14,521 nucleotides of DNA from Haliscomenobacter sp038240665 (GTDB lineage Bacteria; Bacteroidota; Bacteroidia; Chitinophagales; Saprospiraceae): the NCBI GenBank assembly GCA_038240665.1, contig JBBRGN010000107.1:1-14521 (forward strand), given 5' to 3'. A program made the position numbers and the translations under genes. The notes under the pieces were generated by a model, which saw only the letters and a program-made list of their open reading frames with translations, ran no database searches and was not told the origin of the DNA. Of this stretch, positions 1 through 6,736 are shown piece by piece; position 1 is the stretch's first letter, and every line of letters starts with the position of its first letter.

Positions 1-479
1 CAGAGCGCAGGTCGTTGATAGGAAGGGGCTTGGTTGAGGAAAAAAGCCCAGGCTTCCTGGTTGTCTTGAAAAATGGCTTCAAACTCAGCAGACAAGTGCA
101 CATTTTTTTGCTCGTAGGCGTAGATTTTAGATTTCGCATCATCGCGTTTTTCAAAAGCCGCAAGACCGGTTGGGGTCATTAATCCCAATTTCGTTAGTTC
201 TTCTACATGTAGGAGGTTGACGGCGCTCCAAATGCTTTTAGATCTGCGTGGGGTAAATCGGATGGTATAAGCAGTAGGCCCAAACGATCTGCGGATGCCG
301 ACAATCCAACCAAAACACAAGGCTTGATCAACGGATTCAGGCCAAGTGATGCTGGGTAAACCGGAATCTTTTTTGTAGAAACCCACCAAAAGCTCCATTT
401 CTCGAGCGTGGTATTCTTGTAACCACGCTCGAAAATCAGCAGGAGTAGCAAAAAGAACGGGTTCAGGATTAGCGTCCAT
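1..479 (-). CDS. YdeI/OmdA-family protein, C-terminus cut by window edge
   Basis: The reading frame from the ATG at 477-479 runs open to the window edge (159 codons; the 3' end is missing). The translation carries the signature of the YdeI/OmpD-associated family: ATPADFRAWL (11-20), GFYKKDSGLPSITWPESV (33-50), ALCFGWIVGIRRS (53-65), YTIRFTPRRSKSIWSAVN (71-88) and a helical segment with GLAAFEKR (105-112). From memory the family is usually about 190-200 residues, so perhaps 30-40 are missing. Relatives are described as bacteriocin-protection or envelope-associated proteins, but the molecular function is not established. There is no signal peptide, so it is probably cytoplasmic. Its start overlaps the end of the upstream 867-residue gene by 11 bases, which suggests translational coupling as the last visible gene of the minus-strand operon. 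Where I remember most relatives having GWID, this protein has GWIV. Confidence 0.85.
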   Translation of the reverse strand, partial: MDANPEPVLFATPADFRAWLQEYHAREMELLVGFYKKDSGLPSITWPESVDQALCFGWIVGIRRSFGPTAYTIRFTPRRSKSIWSAVNLLHVEELTKLGLMTPTGLAAFEKRDDAKSKIYAYEQKNVHLSAEFEAIFQDNQEAWAFFLNQAPSYQRPAL

Positions 480-3072
480 TGTCGGCTATAAAGTCACTGA
501 ATAAGGCACAACTAATGGCCGCTTGGTAACGCAGATCGCTGGGAAGTTTCGACAAATAAGGGTTGGGCTTGAAATTGATTTTTTCATCGAGCTCGTCTTC
601 AAAAAGGTATTCGCCAGGGTGCATTTTTTGGTAGTTGTATACGGCACTTGCTTTCTGGCACAAGCCGGCCATATAGGCTGCTACAATGGCCACCTCACTG
701 TTGGGATTGGCGGAAAGGGCTTTTTCATAATATGCTTTGGCTCGGTTACAACCATAATAAGCACCGTTAAAATCAGCAGGAATCGAGAAAGCATATTTAC
801 TGGTTACCACGCTGCTATCGCCAGCGCGTTTGCAATTCCATAGTGCTAAGGCCAATAATAAGACGGATAGTGTCAGTAAAACGCCCCGGCGTTTTTTGAA
901 TTGAAAAGCGCCAAAAATGCCTAAAAGTGCCAAGCCAAATGGCCAACTTTGTTGCCATATTTGCTTGAAACTGGTAGAATCAGAGCTGGCCGGGCTGGAA
1001 CTTTGACGAACATCGACAAACTCTGCCGAGCTACGCTGGGTGTTGTATACTGCCCACCAACGACCCAGCCACGACATGTTGAAATAAGCATTACCTAACA
1101 ATAAATAAGCAGTTTGTTTTTTTGCTGGATCTTTTTCTTTTTCTGCTTCTAGGCGCAATTCAATCAGTTGACGCACGAATTTGGCTTGATTGCGGTCAAA
1201 ACCATCGTTTTCTTCGGTCAGTGGAATTCCAGGAATTGCCAACCCGACCGAGAAGGGATTTTGGCTGATGCCTATGTTGGCTGGCTGTTGTGATGTCCAA
1301 TACTCTTGTGGGATGGATTGCAGAACCAGATTGGCGCTGTCCAACTGATCGTTCCAAATATAATAGCGGGCTTTAAATTCGCGAATTTTATTCAAATCCC
1401 ATTGTCCGTTGACCAATTTACGGGGAATGAATTTTCCAGTTTGGTTGTCCCAATCGCCATTGTCCCAGGGGTTGAAATTAGCAGGTATCGGATTACTGCG
1501 CAGCCAAGTAGTAAAAGGCGTGGTTTTTTTATCGTTGGACAATAGAGCTATGGTAGCATCATAATCCGCAGGTTTTGCGCAATCCAATAACTTGAGGTAG
1601 AACACCCGATTACCAAATTTACCAGCCCAGGCTTGCCGGGTTTTGCTAAGCAATAATACGCCTTTGGCTACCTGACCGCGTTGAATAAAGGCGTCAGCGA
1701 GAAAAAGCGACAATTGAGACTTTAGGACGTCGACATCACGAATCTCATTTTTTCCTTTGTCCAAAAAATCAAACAACTTAGGGATCTGGTTTTCAGTGCT
1801 AACCGCGATACTTGCCTTTTCCAATAAGTCGGCTAGCAATTGGGTAATCCGCACTTGCGCCTGCAAACGAATGGGAAGTTTATCCGGCTTAGCTATCAAC
1901 AACAACTGCTGACGCGTTTTGGCAAAATCACCATCAATCAGCATCAAATGCGCAGATGACAGTCGCCAAAAAGGCATATCGGCAATTTTACCATCGGCCA
2001 ATGCTTTTTGGATAAAAGCATCCAGTTCATGCAGATAATTTAAGTCAGCCTTCAACTGAGTAGCTTGATCTATTTTTTCCGATTCTTCGTACGATTGCTC
2101 GAAGTGACTGGGCGAGCTACTCAATTTTTGCGTCAATAACCAGTTTTCCAATTTATTGACCTCGCGGCTTAATAGAAGCGCCAATGCTGGGTATTCTGGA
2201 GCCAGGGCATATGCCTTTTTTAATTGATCCAAGGCCCGACCAGGGTAATGAACCGCAGCGATGGTTTCAAGAACGGCACGTTCTTTGTTGTTTTTTGCAA
2301 ATTTTGACGCTGCTGAAAGCTGTTTGGGATCAAACAATTGCACCAGGTACTCTTTGTTCCAACGGCTGTTTTCAAATGCCTGCGCTAACCAGTAGTTGCG
2401 CTCGGGTGCGTTAAACGGTTGAGCGATGGCGTAGTTGAAAAGTGCCATATCTTGTACCCAAGCATCAGATGCTGCATTTTTTTGCAAATAATCCAGTTGG
2501 GTTTTCATGGTAGCCAAATCACCCAAATAACCGCTCATTTTAAGGATTTGGTAAGCAGCCCTTTGTTTGATAAAAGGAAGGGTGGCTTGTTCAAAAAGTG
2601 CATACCCTTTTTGGCGTGCTTCCATGATTTTGGCTGGAACTACGGCGTTTGAAAGCGTTTTTTCACAAAATTTAGCATACTGATAATAAGCAGCAAATCC
2701 AGCATTTTCTGGCAATTTCAAGGCGCTAATGAACGTATTTTCACCTGATTTACCCCGCAAAATGTCATTAGGGGTCAATTGGTACAAGGCTTTATAAATA
2801 TCATTTACCGCAACTTTGCTCCCCAGTAAAGCTTGCCATTCACGGGAATTGGCGAATTGGCTACTGGTATCGGAAGTCCAGGTATAACCGTAAAATAAAT
2901 CTGCGGTATAGGTAAAAGGCAGTAGCGAAGTTACTCCTGCAACATCGGGTTGAAACAACCAAAATCGCCAGCCTTCTACGTTGTTATCCGCACATTCAAA
3001 AGCTTTGATGGGTAAAAGAAGAAGGGCAATGCTAAGGGTGCAGCCGATGAAAAATTTTTTCCAGATGTTCAT
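469..3072 (-). CDS. Large TPR-like envelope protein of unknown function
   Basis: This is an 867-residue protein with no function I recognise. It begins with a basic n-region (MNIWKK) and a hydrophobic stretch to about residue 24 (signal peptide or anchor), followed by an aromatic segment (GWRFWLFQPDVAG). The body is mostly helical and rich in Leu, Ala and Tyr, with degenerate tetratricopeptide-like helix pairs, for example TAYLLLGNAYFNMSWLG near 653-670. Two hydrophobic helices near 708-722 and 728-745 flank a basic KKRR turn. After them comes a ~120-residue tail with another TPR-like unit (AKAYYEKALSANPNSEVAI). The predicted topology is a ~680-residue periplasmic domain, a membrane hairpin and a periplasmic tail. 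The ATG at 3070-3072 lies 41 bases inside the upstream lipoprotein gene, and the TAA at 469-471 overlaps the YdeI-family gene. The tight coupling suggests it works with the lipoprotein, perhaps as a scaffold. Coding status is secure; function is open. Confidence 0.88.
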   Translation of the reverse strand: MNIWKKFFIGCTLSIALLLLPIKAFECADNNVEGWRFWLFQPDVAGVTSLLPFTYTADLFYGYTWTSDTSSQFANSREWQALLGSKVAVNDIYKALYQLTPNDILRGKSGENTFISALKLPENAGFAAYYQYAKFCEKTLSNAVVPAKIMEARQKGYALFEQATLPFIKQRAAYQILKMSGYLGDLATMKTQLDYLQKNAASDAWVQDMALFNYAIAQPFNAPERNYWLAQAFENSRWNKEYLVQLFDPKQLSAASKFAKNNKERAVLETIAAVHYPGRALDQLKKAYALAPEYPALALLLSREVNKLENWLLTQKLSSSPSHFEQSYEESEKIDQATQLKADLNYLHELDAFIQKALADGKIADMPFWRLSSAHLMLIDGDFAKTRQQLLLIAKPDKLPIRLQAQVRITQLLADLLEKASIAVSTENQIPKLFDFLDKGKNEIRDVDVLKSQLSLFLADAFIQRGQVAKGVLLLSKTRQAWAGKFGNRVFYLKLLDCAKPADYDATIALLSNDKKTTPFTTWLRSNPIPANFNPWDNGDWDNQTGKFIPRKLVNGQWDLNKIREFKARYYIWNDQLDSANLVLQSIPQEYWTSQQPANIGISQNPFSVGLAIPGIPLTEENDGFDRNQAKFVRQLIELRLEAEKEKDPAKKQTAYLLLGNAYFNMSWLGRWWAVYNTQRSSAEFVDVRQSSSPASSDSTSFKQIWQQSWPFGLALLGIFGAFQFKKRRGVLLTLSVLLLALALWNCKRAGDSSVVTSKYAFSIPADFNGAYYGCNRAKAYYEKALSANPNSEVAIVAAYMAGLCQKASAVYNYQKMHPGEYLFEDELDEKINFKPNPYLSKLPSDLRYQAAISCALFSDFIADNGR

Positions 3073-4063
3073 GTGAGTAGGATGCTAAAGTAATTGAATC
3101 CAATTGAAAAAAGGCCAATGCTAGGGTATCTTGAGGAGGAAAAACACCTTTTGCTAGGTCGACAGCAGCTTCTAAGTCTTTGAAAGAGACAGTTTCAAGC
3201 CGCACGCGATCTCCAGGTCGAAGATACAGCTCCTGGAACACGGTTTCAACCTTCACACGATAAATATTTTTTTGTGATGTGTGCGCTAAAAAAGCCAGTG
3301 TTTCCAGGGTTTGGCGATTTTGATCACGTAAAAAACCCTGAAACCTTCCAGCGCGGAATAGCAGTCCCCAAGAAAAAAGGGGTAGCGCCAAATCGAGCGG
3401 TTTGGGATAAGGGGATTGGTGGCGGAGGTATTTTTGCGCTTCCCGGGCATCAAAAATGGAGTTTGCGGTCGCATAATTGGTTGGATCGCTGAGGTTGTAA
3501 AGCATGAGCATACCGCGGTCGACAGGCGGAATACCCGTTTCAGAACGGTATTTGATTTGGTGCAAGCGTATGGTAGCGCTGATTTGAACGGTGGGTAAGG
3601 CTTTTTTTAAATGCCGCAAAAAAGTAAAATAGCCCGCTTTGCTGGTTTGTGTCCAGTCGCAATCAATTTGCACCGCACTAAAAAAGCGCCCGTTTGCTTG
3701 GCGATAGATATAGGCGGCTGTTTCTTTGGCCAATGCTTGGTTGGCTTCGTCGTCGATTTTTCGAAAAAGCGATTGGAATACAAAAACAGTAGGGACTACC
3801 GCTACATCAGCAGGCATGCCGGCAAAATCTAGCTTTACGGGCGCAGAAAAAGCTGGTAGACCCATGGGGTTGGGACGTATTTCAAAAAAGCGGAGGAAGA
3901 GGCGATTGATTTCAAGCGCGTCACAGTTTTTTTGCACTACCCCGTTCCAATGGAAAACGCCTTTCCAATAATAGAAGGAACGCAGAATTATCGGTTGATT
4001 GTGATTAGCATGACATGAAAAAACAAAAAACAAAAGTGAGCAGTAAAAAATACGGAACATCAT
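3032..4063 (-). CDS. Predicted lipoprotein of unknown function, possibly TIM-barrel-like
   Basis: This 343-residue protein starts with a lipoprotein-type signal, LLFFVFSC, with the candidate lipidated cysteine at C17. It would therefore be exported and membrane-anchored. Conserved-looking blocks are VQIDCDWTQTSKAGYF (131-146), ISATIRLHQIKYR (161-173), GMLMLYNLSDP (184-194) and LDLALPLFSWGLLFR (223-237). The spacing of beta-strand-like blocks ending in acidic or polar residues recalls TIM-barrel glycosidase-like proteins, including DUF3142-type families. That fold assignment is inference, and I cannot name catalytic residues. The ATG at 4061-4063 is followed by a second in-frame ATG, and either would work. 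It lies 17 bases after cysQ, and its last 41 bases overlap the start of the 867-residue membrane protein, so the two are probably translated together. Confidence 0.85.
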   Translation of the reverse strand: MMFRIFYCSLLFFVFSCHANHNQPIILRSFYYWKGVFHWNGVVQKNCDALEINRLFLRFFEIRPNPMGLPAFSAPVKLDFAGMPADVAVVPTVFVFQSLFRKIDDEANQALAKETAAYIYRQANGRFFSAVQIDCDWTQTSKAGYFTFLRHLKKALPTVQISATIRLHQIKYRSETGIPPVDRGMLMLYNLSDPTNYATANSIFDAREAQKYLRHQSPYPKPLDLALPLFSWGLLFRAGRFQGFLRDQNRQTLETLAFLAHTSQKNIYRVKVETVFQELYLRPGDRVRLETVSFKDLEAAVDLAKGVFPPQDTLALAFFQLDSITLASYSHEHLEKIFHRLHP

Positions 4064-4080
4064 GGCGAATGATTTGAAAA

Positions 4081-4872
4081 TTAATGACTTGCAATGAGGT
4101 TTGCATAAGCCACAAAACTCGGATTTCGTAGGTCTTCCTTGTTGTATTGCAAGGGCATCCCAGTGTTTTCATCAATTACACTGCCTCCGGCTTCTTCCAA
4201 AATAATTTGCGGAGCGCCGGTATCCCACTCCATGGTTGGGCCTAATCGAGGATAAATATGCGCCTCGCCCAGGGCCAATAATAAAAATTTGAGCGAACTG
4301 CCCCTAGAAATGAGCACGGGTTCGCGCAGTTGTTGAATGAATGCTTCCGTAGCAGTGTTCATGTGCGAGCGTGAGGACAGCACAACAAGACCAAGATTGG
4401 TCAATGTGAAGCTTGCAGCATGTATTTGGCTGGAACCATCAGGAGTTTCTACGTATGCTCCTTGGTCTTTTACCGCCCAATACAAAGCTTGCGTAGCGGG
4501 CAAAAAAACGACCCCCAGAACCACCTGTTGACGGTGTACCAAAGCAATGTTGACTGCAAAATCGCCATTGCGAGCAATGAATTCCTTGGTGCCGTCCAAG
4601 GGATCAACCAACCAATGGTAGTCGAACTGGTTGCGAACTTGAAAACGGATTTCCTGATTTTCTTCAGAAATGATCGGAAATAGTAGTGGCAGCTTTTCTA
4701 AACCAGCACAAATGATCTCATTGGCTTTGCGGTCGGCCAAAGTCAGCGGAGAGTCGTCTTCTTTATTTTCAACTTGAAAATTGGCGTCTTGTTGACCGTA
4801 GACTTCCATAATGGCAGCACCTGCTTGTCGGGCAATGGGAAGTAGATAGGGAATAAGTTCTAAAATGGCCAT
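4081..4872 (-). CDS. cysQ: 3'(2'),5'-bisphosphate nucleotidase CysQ
   Basis: CysQ hydrolyses 3'-phosphoadenosine 5'-phosphate (PAP) to AMP and phosphate, which removes the inhibitory by-product of sulfate assimilation and sulfotransfer. It is a Mg-dependent, Li-sensitive enzyme of the inositol monophosphatase superfamily. The 263-residue length fits. The metal-site motifs are in order: the KEDDSPLTLADRKAN block (37-51), the acidic ISEEN motif (E70, E71), the superfamily signature WLVDPLDGTKEF (87-98, with D90 and D93), and WDTGAPQIILEEAGG (216-230, with D217 as the last metal ligand). No signal peptide is evident, so it would be cytosolic. It starts 29 bases after xerD and ends 17 bases before the lipoprotein gene, in the same operon. 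The main alternative is a generic inositol-phosphatase family member, but the DPLDGTKEF form favours CysQ. Confidence 0.93.
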   Translation of the reverse strand: MAILELIPYLLPIARQAGAAIMEVYGQQDANFQVENKEDDSPLTLADRKANEIICAGLEKLPLLFPIISEENQEIRFQVRNQFDYHWLVDPLDGTKEFIARNGDFAVNIALVHRQQVVLGVVFLPATQALYWAVKDQGAYVETPDGSSQIHAASFTLTNLGLVVLSSRSHMNTATEAFIQQLREPVLISRGSSLKFLLLALGEAHIYPRLGPTMEWDTGAPQIILEEAGGSVIDENTGMPLQYNKEDLRNPSFVAYANLIASH

Positions 4873-4901
4873 ATGGCTTTTTTATAAAAAATTAAAAATG
4901 A

Positions 4902-5852
4902 CTATTCGATAGAATCGTCCGCAGCATCTTTTCGTTGTGGAGGACGATTACGTGGATGAAAATTCATGATCGTGTCACGCAGATAATCGCGATCCAAATG
5001 GGTATAAATTTCGGTGGTTAAAATAGATTCATGCCCCAACATGTCCTGAATGGCTTTCAAATCGGCGCCTCCTTCCAACAAATGAGTAGCAAAAGAATGA
5101 CGAAACGTATGCGGACTCACCACCTTGTCGATGCCAGTTTTTTCAGCCGCTTCTTTTACAATCAAAAAAACCATGACCCGAGTTAGTTTTTTGCCTCTGC
5201 GGTTCAAAAATACAATGTTTTCGTGTCCTTTGGCTATTTGCGGTATTCGAGCGCGAATTTCCTGCAAATAGATGTTGAGGTGTTTAATAGCATCGTCGCC
5301 GATGGGGACGATGCGTTCGCGGTTGCCTTTCCCAATTACTTTGATGAATCCGATATCGAGAAACAAGTTAGTGATCCGTAAATCGCAAAGTTCACTTACC
5401 CTTAGACCGCTGGCGTAGAGCGTCTCCAGCATGGCGCGATTTCGAGCACCCTGCGGCAAACTTAAATCAATTCCTTCGAGGATCAATTGCAACTCGGTGT
5501 AGCTGAGTACGGAAGGCAAGGCGCGGCCTAATTTAGGGCCTTCGAGGAGTTCGCAGGGGTTTTCGAGTACTATTTCTTCCAGCAGAAGGTATTTATAGAA
5601 AGTCTTAAGCGCGGATAGCAAACGGGACTGCGAGCGTGCCCCAAGCCCCAAATCATACAAGTAACTCAAAAAAGACTGGAGATCCTGACTACTTACCTGA
5701 GCAGGACTGTCGTTGCGACCCAAGATCATAAGGTACGCTGATAACTTACCAATATCGCGCAAATAAGCCTCAATCGTATTGGCAGATAGACTGCGTTCCA
5801 GTAGGAGATAGGCTTTAAAGCCATTTAGCCAAGATTGCCAGGGGTGTATCAA
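4902..5852 (-). CDS. xerD: Tyrosine recombinase XerC/XerD family
   Basis: This is a 316-residue site-specific recombinase, slightly longer than the usual ~300 residues because of a polar tail after NFHPRNR. The N-terminal SAM-like core-binding domain spans about 5-95 (AYLLLERSLSANTIEAYLRD; SLSANT is typical of Xer proteins). The catalytic domain has the full set: R151 in SGLRVSEL, K175 in GKGNRERIVPI, H248 and R251 in HTFRHSFATHLL, H274 in MLGHES and the nucleophile Y283 in EIYTHL. Xer proteins resolve chromosome dimers at dif during division, and this compact form with no mobile-element neighbours fits a housekeeping role. XerD is the likelier assignment, but XerC cannot be excluded from one sequence. 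The ATG at 5850-5852 is the first gene of the minus-strand operon, and a -7-like box lies about 41 bases upstream. Confidence 0.93.
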   Translation of the reverse strand: MIHPWQSWLNGFKAYLLLERSLSANTIEAYLRDIGKLSAYLMILGRNDSPAQVSSQDLQSFLSYLYDLGLGARSQSRLLSALKTFYKYLLLEEIVLENPCELLEGPKLGRALPSVLSYTELQLILEGIDLSLPQGARNRAMLETLYASGLRVSELCDLRITNLFLDIGFIKVIGKGNRERIVPIGDDAIKHLNIYLQEIRARIPQIAKGHENIVFLNRRGKKLTRVMVFLIVKEAAEKTGIDKVVSPHTFRHSFATHLLEGGADLKAIQDMLGHESILTTEIYTHLDRDYLRDTIMNFHPRNRPPQRKDAADDSIE

Positions 5853-5892
5853 AATGGAGTGTTTATTTTATCAAAAAGATAATCCAATGAAC

Positions 5893-5900
5893 CAAACATA
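5893..5900 (-). promoter_or_regulatory. Bacteroidota-type -7 box for xerD operon
   Basis: Read on the minus strand the sequence is TATGTTTG, an exact match to the Bacteroidota -7 consensus TAnnTTTG. It would start transcription roughly 35 bases before the xerD ATG. No clear TTTG is found at the expected -33 position, so the call rests on one box and on its position. Confidence 0.4.
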
Positions 5901-5916
5901 GGATAAAAGTATTTTG

Positions 5917-5924
5917 TACATTTG
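5917..5924 (+). promoter_or_regulatory. Bacteroidota-type -7 box for the sigma-factor gene
   Basis: TACATTTG matches the -7 consensus TAnnTTTG exactly and points toward the sigma-factor gene. Its predicted start near 5931 leaves a leader of about 40 bases to the ATG at 5972, but only about 17 to the TTG at 5948. This is one reason to prefer the ATG. No -33 TTTG is seen at the usual distance. Confidence 0.42.
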
Positions 5925-5941
5925 TAATAGTTATACTATTA
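5925..5941. repeat. Palindrome at the predicted sigma-factor transcription start
   Basis: The sequence TAATAGT-TAT-ACTATTA is a perfect inverted repeat with 7-base arms and a 3-base centre. It directly follows the -7 box, so it covers the predicted start of transcription. That position suits a repressor operator. It is A/T-rich, so chance is a real alternative. Confidence 0.4.
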
Positions 5942-5971
5942 TTTTATTTGGCAAAATCTAAATCTGTATGT

Positions 5972-6505
5972 ATGTCTAACTTGGAGTTCGTAGCCCAATT
6001 TGACCGTTTCCGGATTTCGCTGTATGCTTTTGCCATAAATTTAACAAAAGATAGGGAACTCGCACAGGATCTGGTTCAAGAAACGGCTTATAAAGCATTT
6101 AAGTACCGCGATCGGTATGAACCCCAGACTAATCTGTGTGCGTGGTTGATGACCATCATGCGCAACTCCTTTATCAATGATTACCGGAAACGTAAACGCC
6201 GCCAAACCTTCAATGATACTACCAATAATGATTATTTATTGGATTCTGGACATCAAACAGTGAATAATCTAGGGGAGTCATCTTTAACGGTTAAAGAGAT
6301 TCAATTGGCGATTGAATCGCTGGAGGACTGGATGCGCATTCCTTTTATGCTTCATTTTGGCGGATATAAGTACGAAGAGATTGCTAAGGAGCTTGGTTTA
6401 CCGCTCGGAACTGTCAAAAGTCGCATTTTTAGTGCCCGCCAAAGACTCAAAGAACAGGTCAAAGTGATCTATTTTGCCGACAAGATTACCGATATTTTGA
6501 ACTAA
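5972..6505 (+). CDS. ECF-type RNA polymerase sigma factor (sigma-70 family)
   Basis: This gives a 177-residue protein with the two domains of ECF sigma factors. Region 2 (about 10-75) includes AQDLVQETAYKAFKYRDRY (31-49, core binding and -10 recognition) and NLCAWLMTIMRNSFINDYRK (54-73). Region 4 (about 107-162) is a helix-turn-helix, YEEIAKELGLPLGTVKSRIF (134-153), for -35 recognition. A basic run, KRKRR (73-77), follows region 2. A TTG at 5948 would add eight residues (MAKSKSVC), but I chose the ATG at 5972 because the family typically begins just before EFVAQFDRF and the promoter box gives a normal leader. The resemblance is to the Bacteroidota 'sigma factor of ~170 residues' group. No anti-sigma factor is adjacent, and the next gene downstream is an ABC exporter. 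Its regulon cannot be told from this sequence. Confidence 0.9.
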   Translation: MSNLEFVAQFDRFRISLYAFAINLTKDRELAQDLVQETAYKAFKYRDRYEPQTNLCAWLMTIMRNSFINDYRKRKRRQTFNDTTNNDYLLDSGHQTVNNLGESSLTVKEIQLAIESLEDWMRIPFMLHFGGYKYEEIAKELGLPLGTVKSRIFSARQRLKEQVKVIYFADKITDILN

Positions 6506-6573
6506 GCTGCACCCTTATCTTTCCATTTCTTTTTTATCCTTGACTGGTACTAGGTCTTACCGTATTTTTACCT

Positions 6574-6581
6574 TAATTTTG
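6574..6581 (+). promoter_or_regulatory. Bacteroidota-type -7 box upstream of the exporter operon
   Basis: TAATTTTG matches TAnnTTTG exactly and faces the ABC/HlyD/TolC operon, leaving a leader of about 150 bases to the ATG at 6737. There is no good -33 TTTG about 20 bases upstream. An imperfect A/T-rich inverted repeat follows at about 6588-6613, over the predicted start. The rest of the 231-base gap holds no further gene that I can support. Confidence 0.38.
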
Positions 6582-6587
6582 CGCCAT

Positions 6588-6613
6588 TAAAATAATAAAA
6601 CTATTAAATTTTA
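6588..6613. repeat. Imperfect A/T-rich inverted repeat near the exporter promoter
   Basis: The left arm TAAAATAATA and the right arm TATTAAATTTTA are complementary apart from a 2-base bulge, around a central AAAC. It sits at the predicted transcription start of the exporter operon. It could be an operator or simply low-complexity A/T sequence. Confidence 0.25.
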
Positions 6614-6736
6614 GAATTGTTCATTAGGATTAGGTTGCAAAATTTGTTTTGACTAAGTTGAATTTTGCATTTATCTGTACCCAGCGAATCCATCGAAACA
6701 GCTGTTTCTTTCACACAACAGAACAAATCATATTTT

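Noticed and set aside
203..451. Minus-strand open frame of 82 codons
   Set aside because: It lies in a different frame of the YdeI/OmdA-family gene on the same strand. The longer frame from 479 shows clear family motifs, so the shorter frame is a shadow.
4902..5852. Tyrosine recombinase as the integrase of a mobile element
   Set aside because: The protein has the compact Xer architecture and sits in an operon with cysQ. No attachment-site repeats, tRNA gene or phage-like neighbours were seen.
5948..5971. Sigma factor start at a TTG at 5948
   Set aside because: The ATG at 5972 gives the usual length and a normal leader from the predicted promoter. The TTG would leave a very short leader.
6665..6736. 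Extended N-terminus of the ABC exporter from a TTG at 6665
   Set aside because: The 24 extra residues are polar and unlike the family N-terminus, while the ATG at 6737 has an A/T-rich upstream tract and leads directly into family-like sequence. It cannot be fully excluded.
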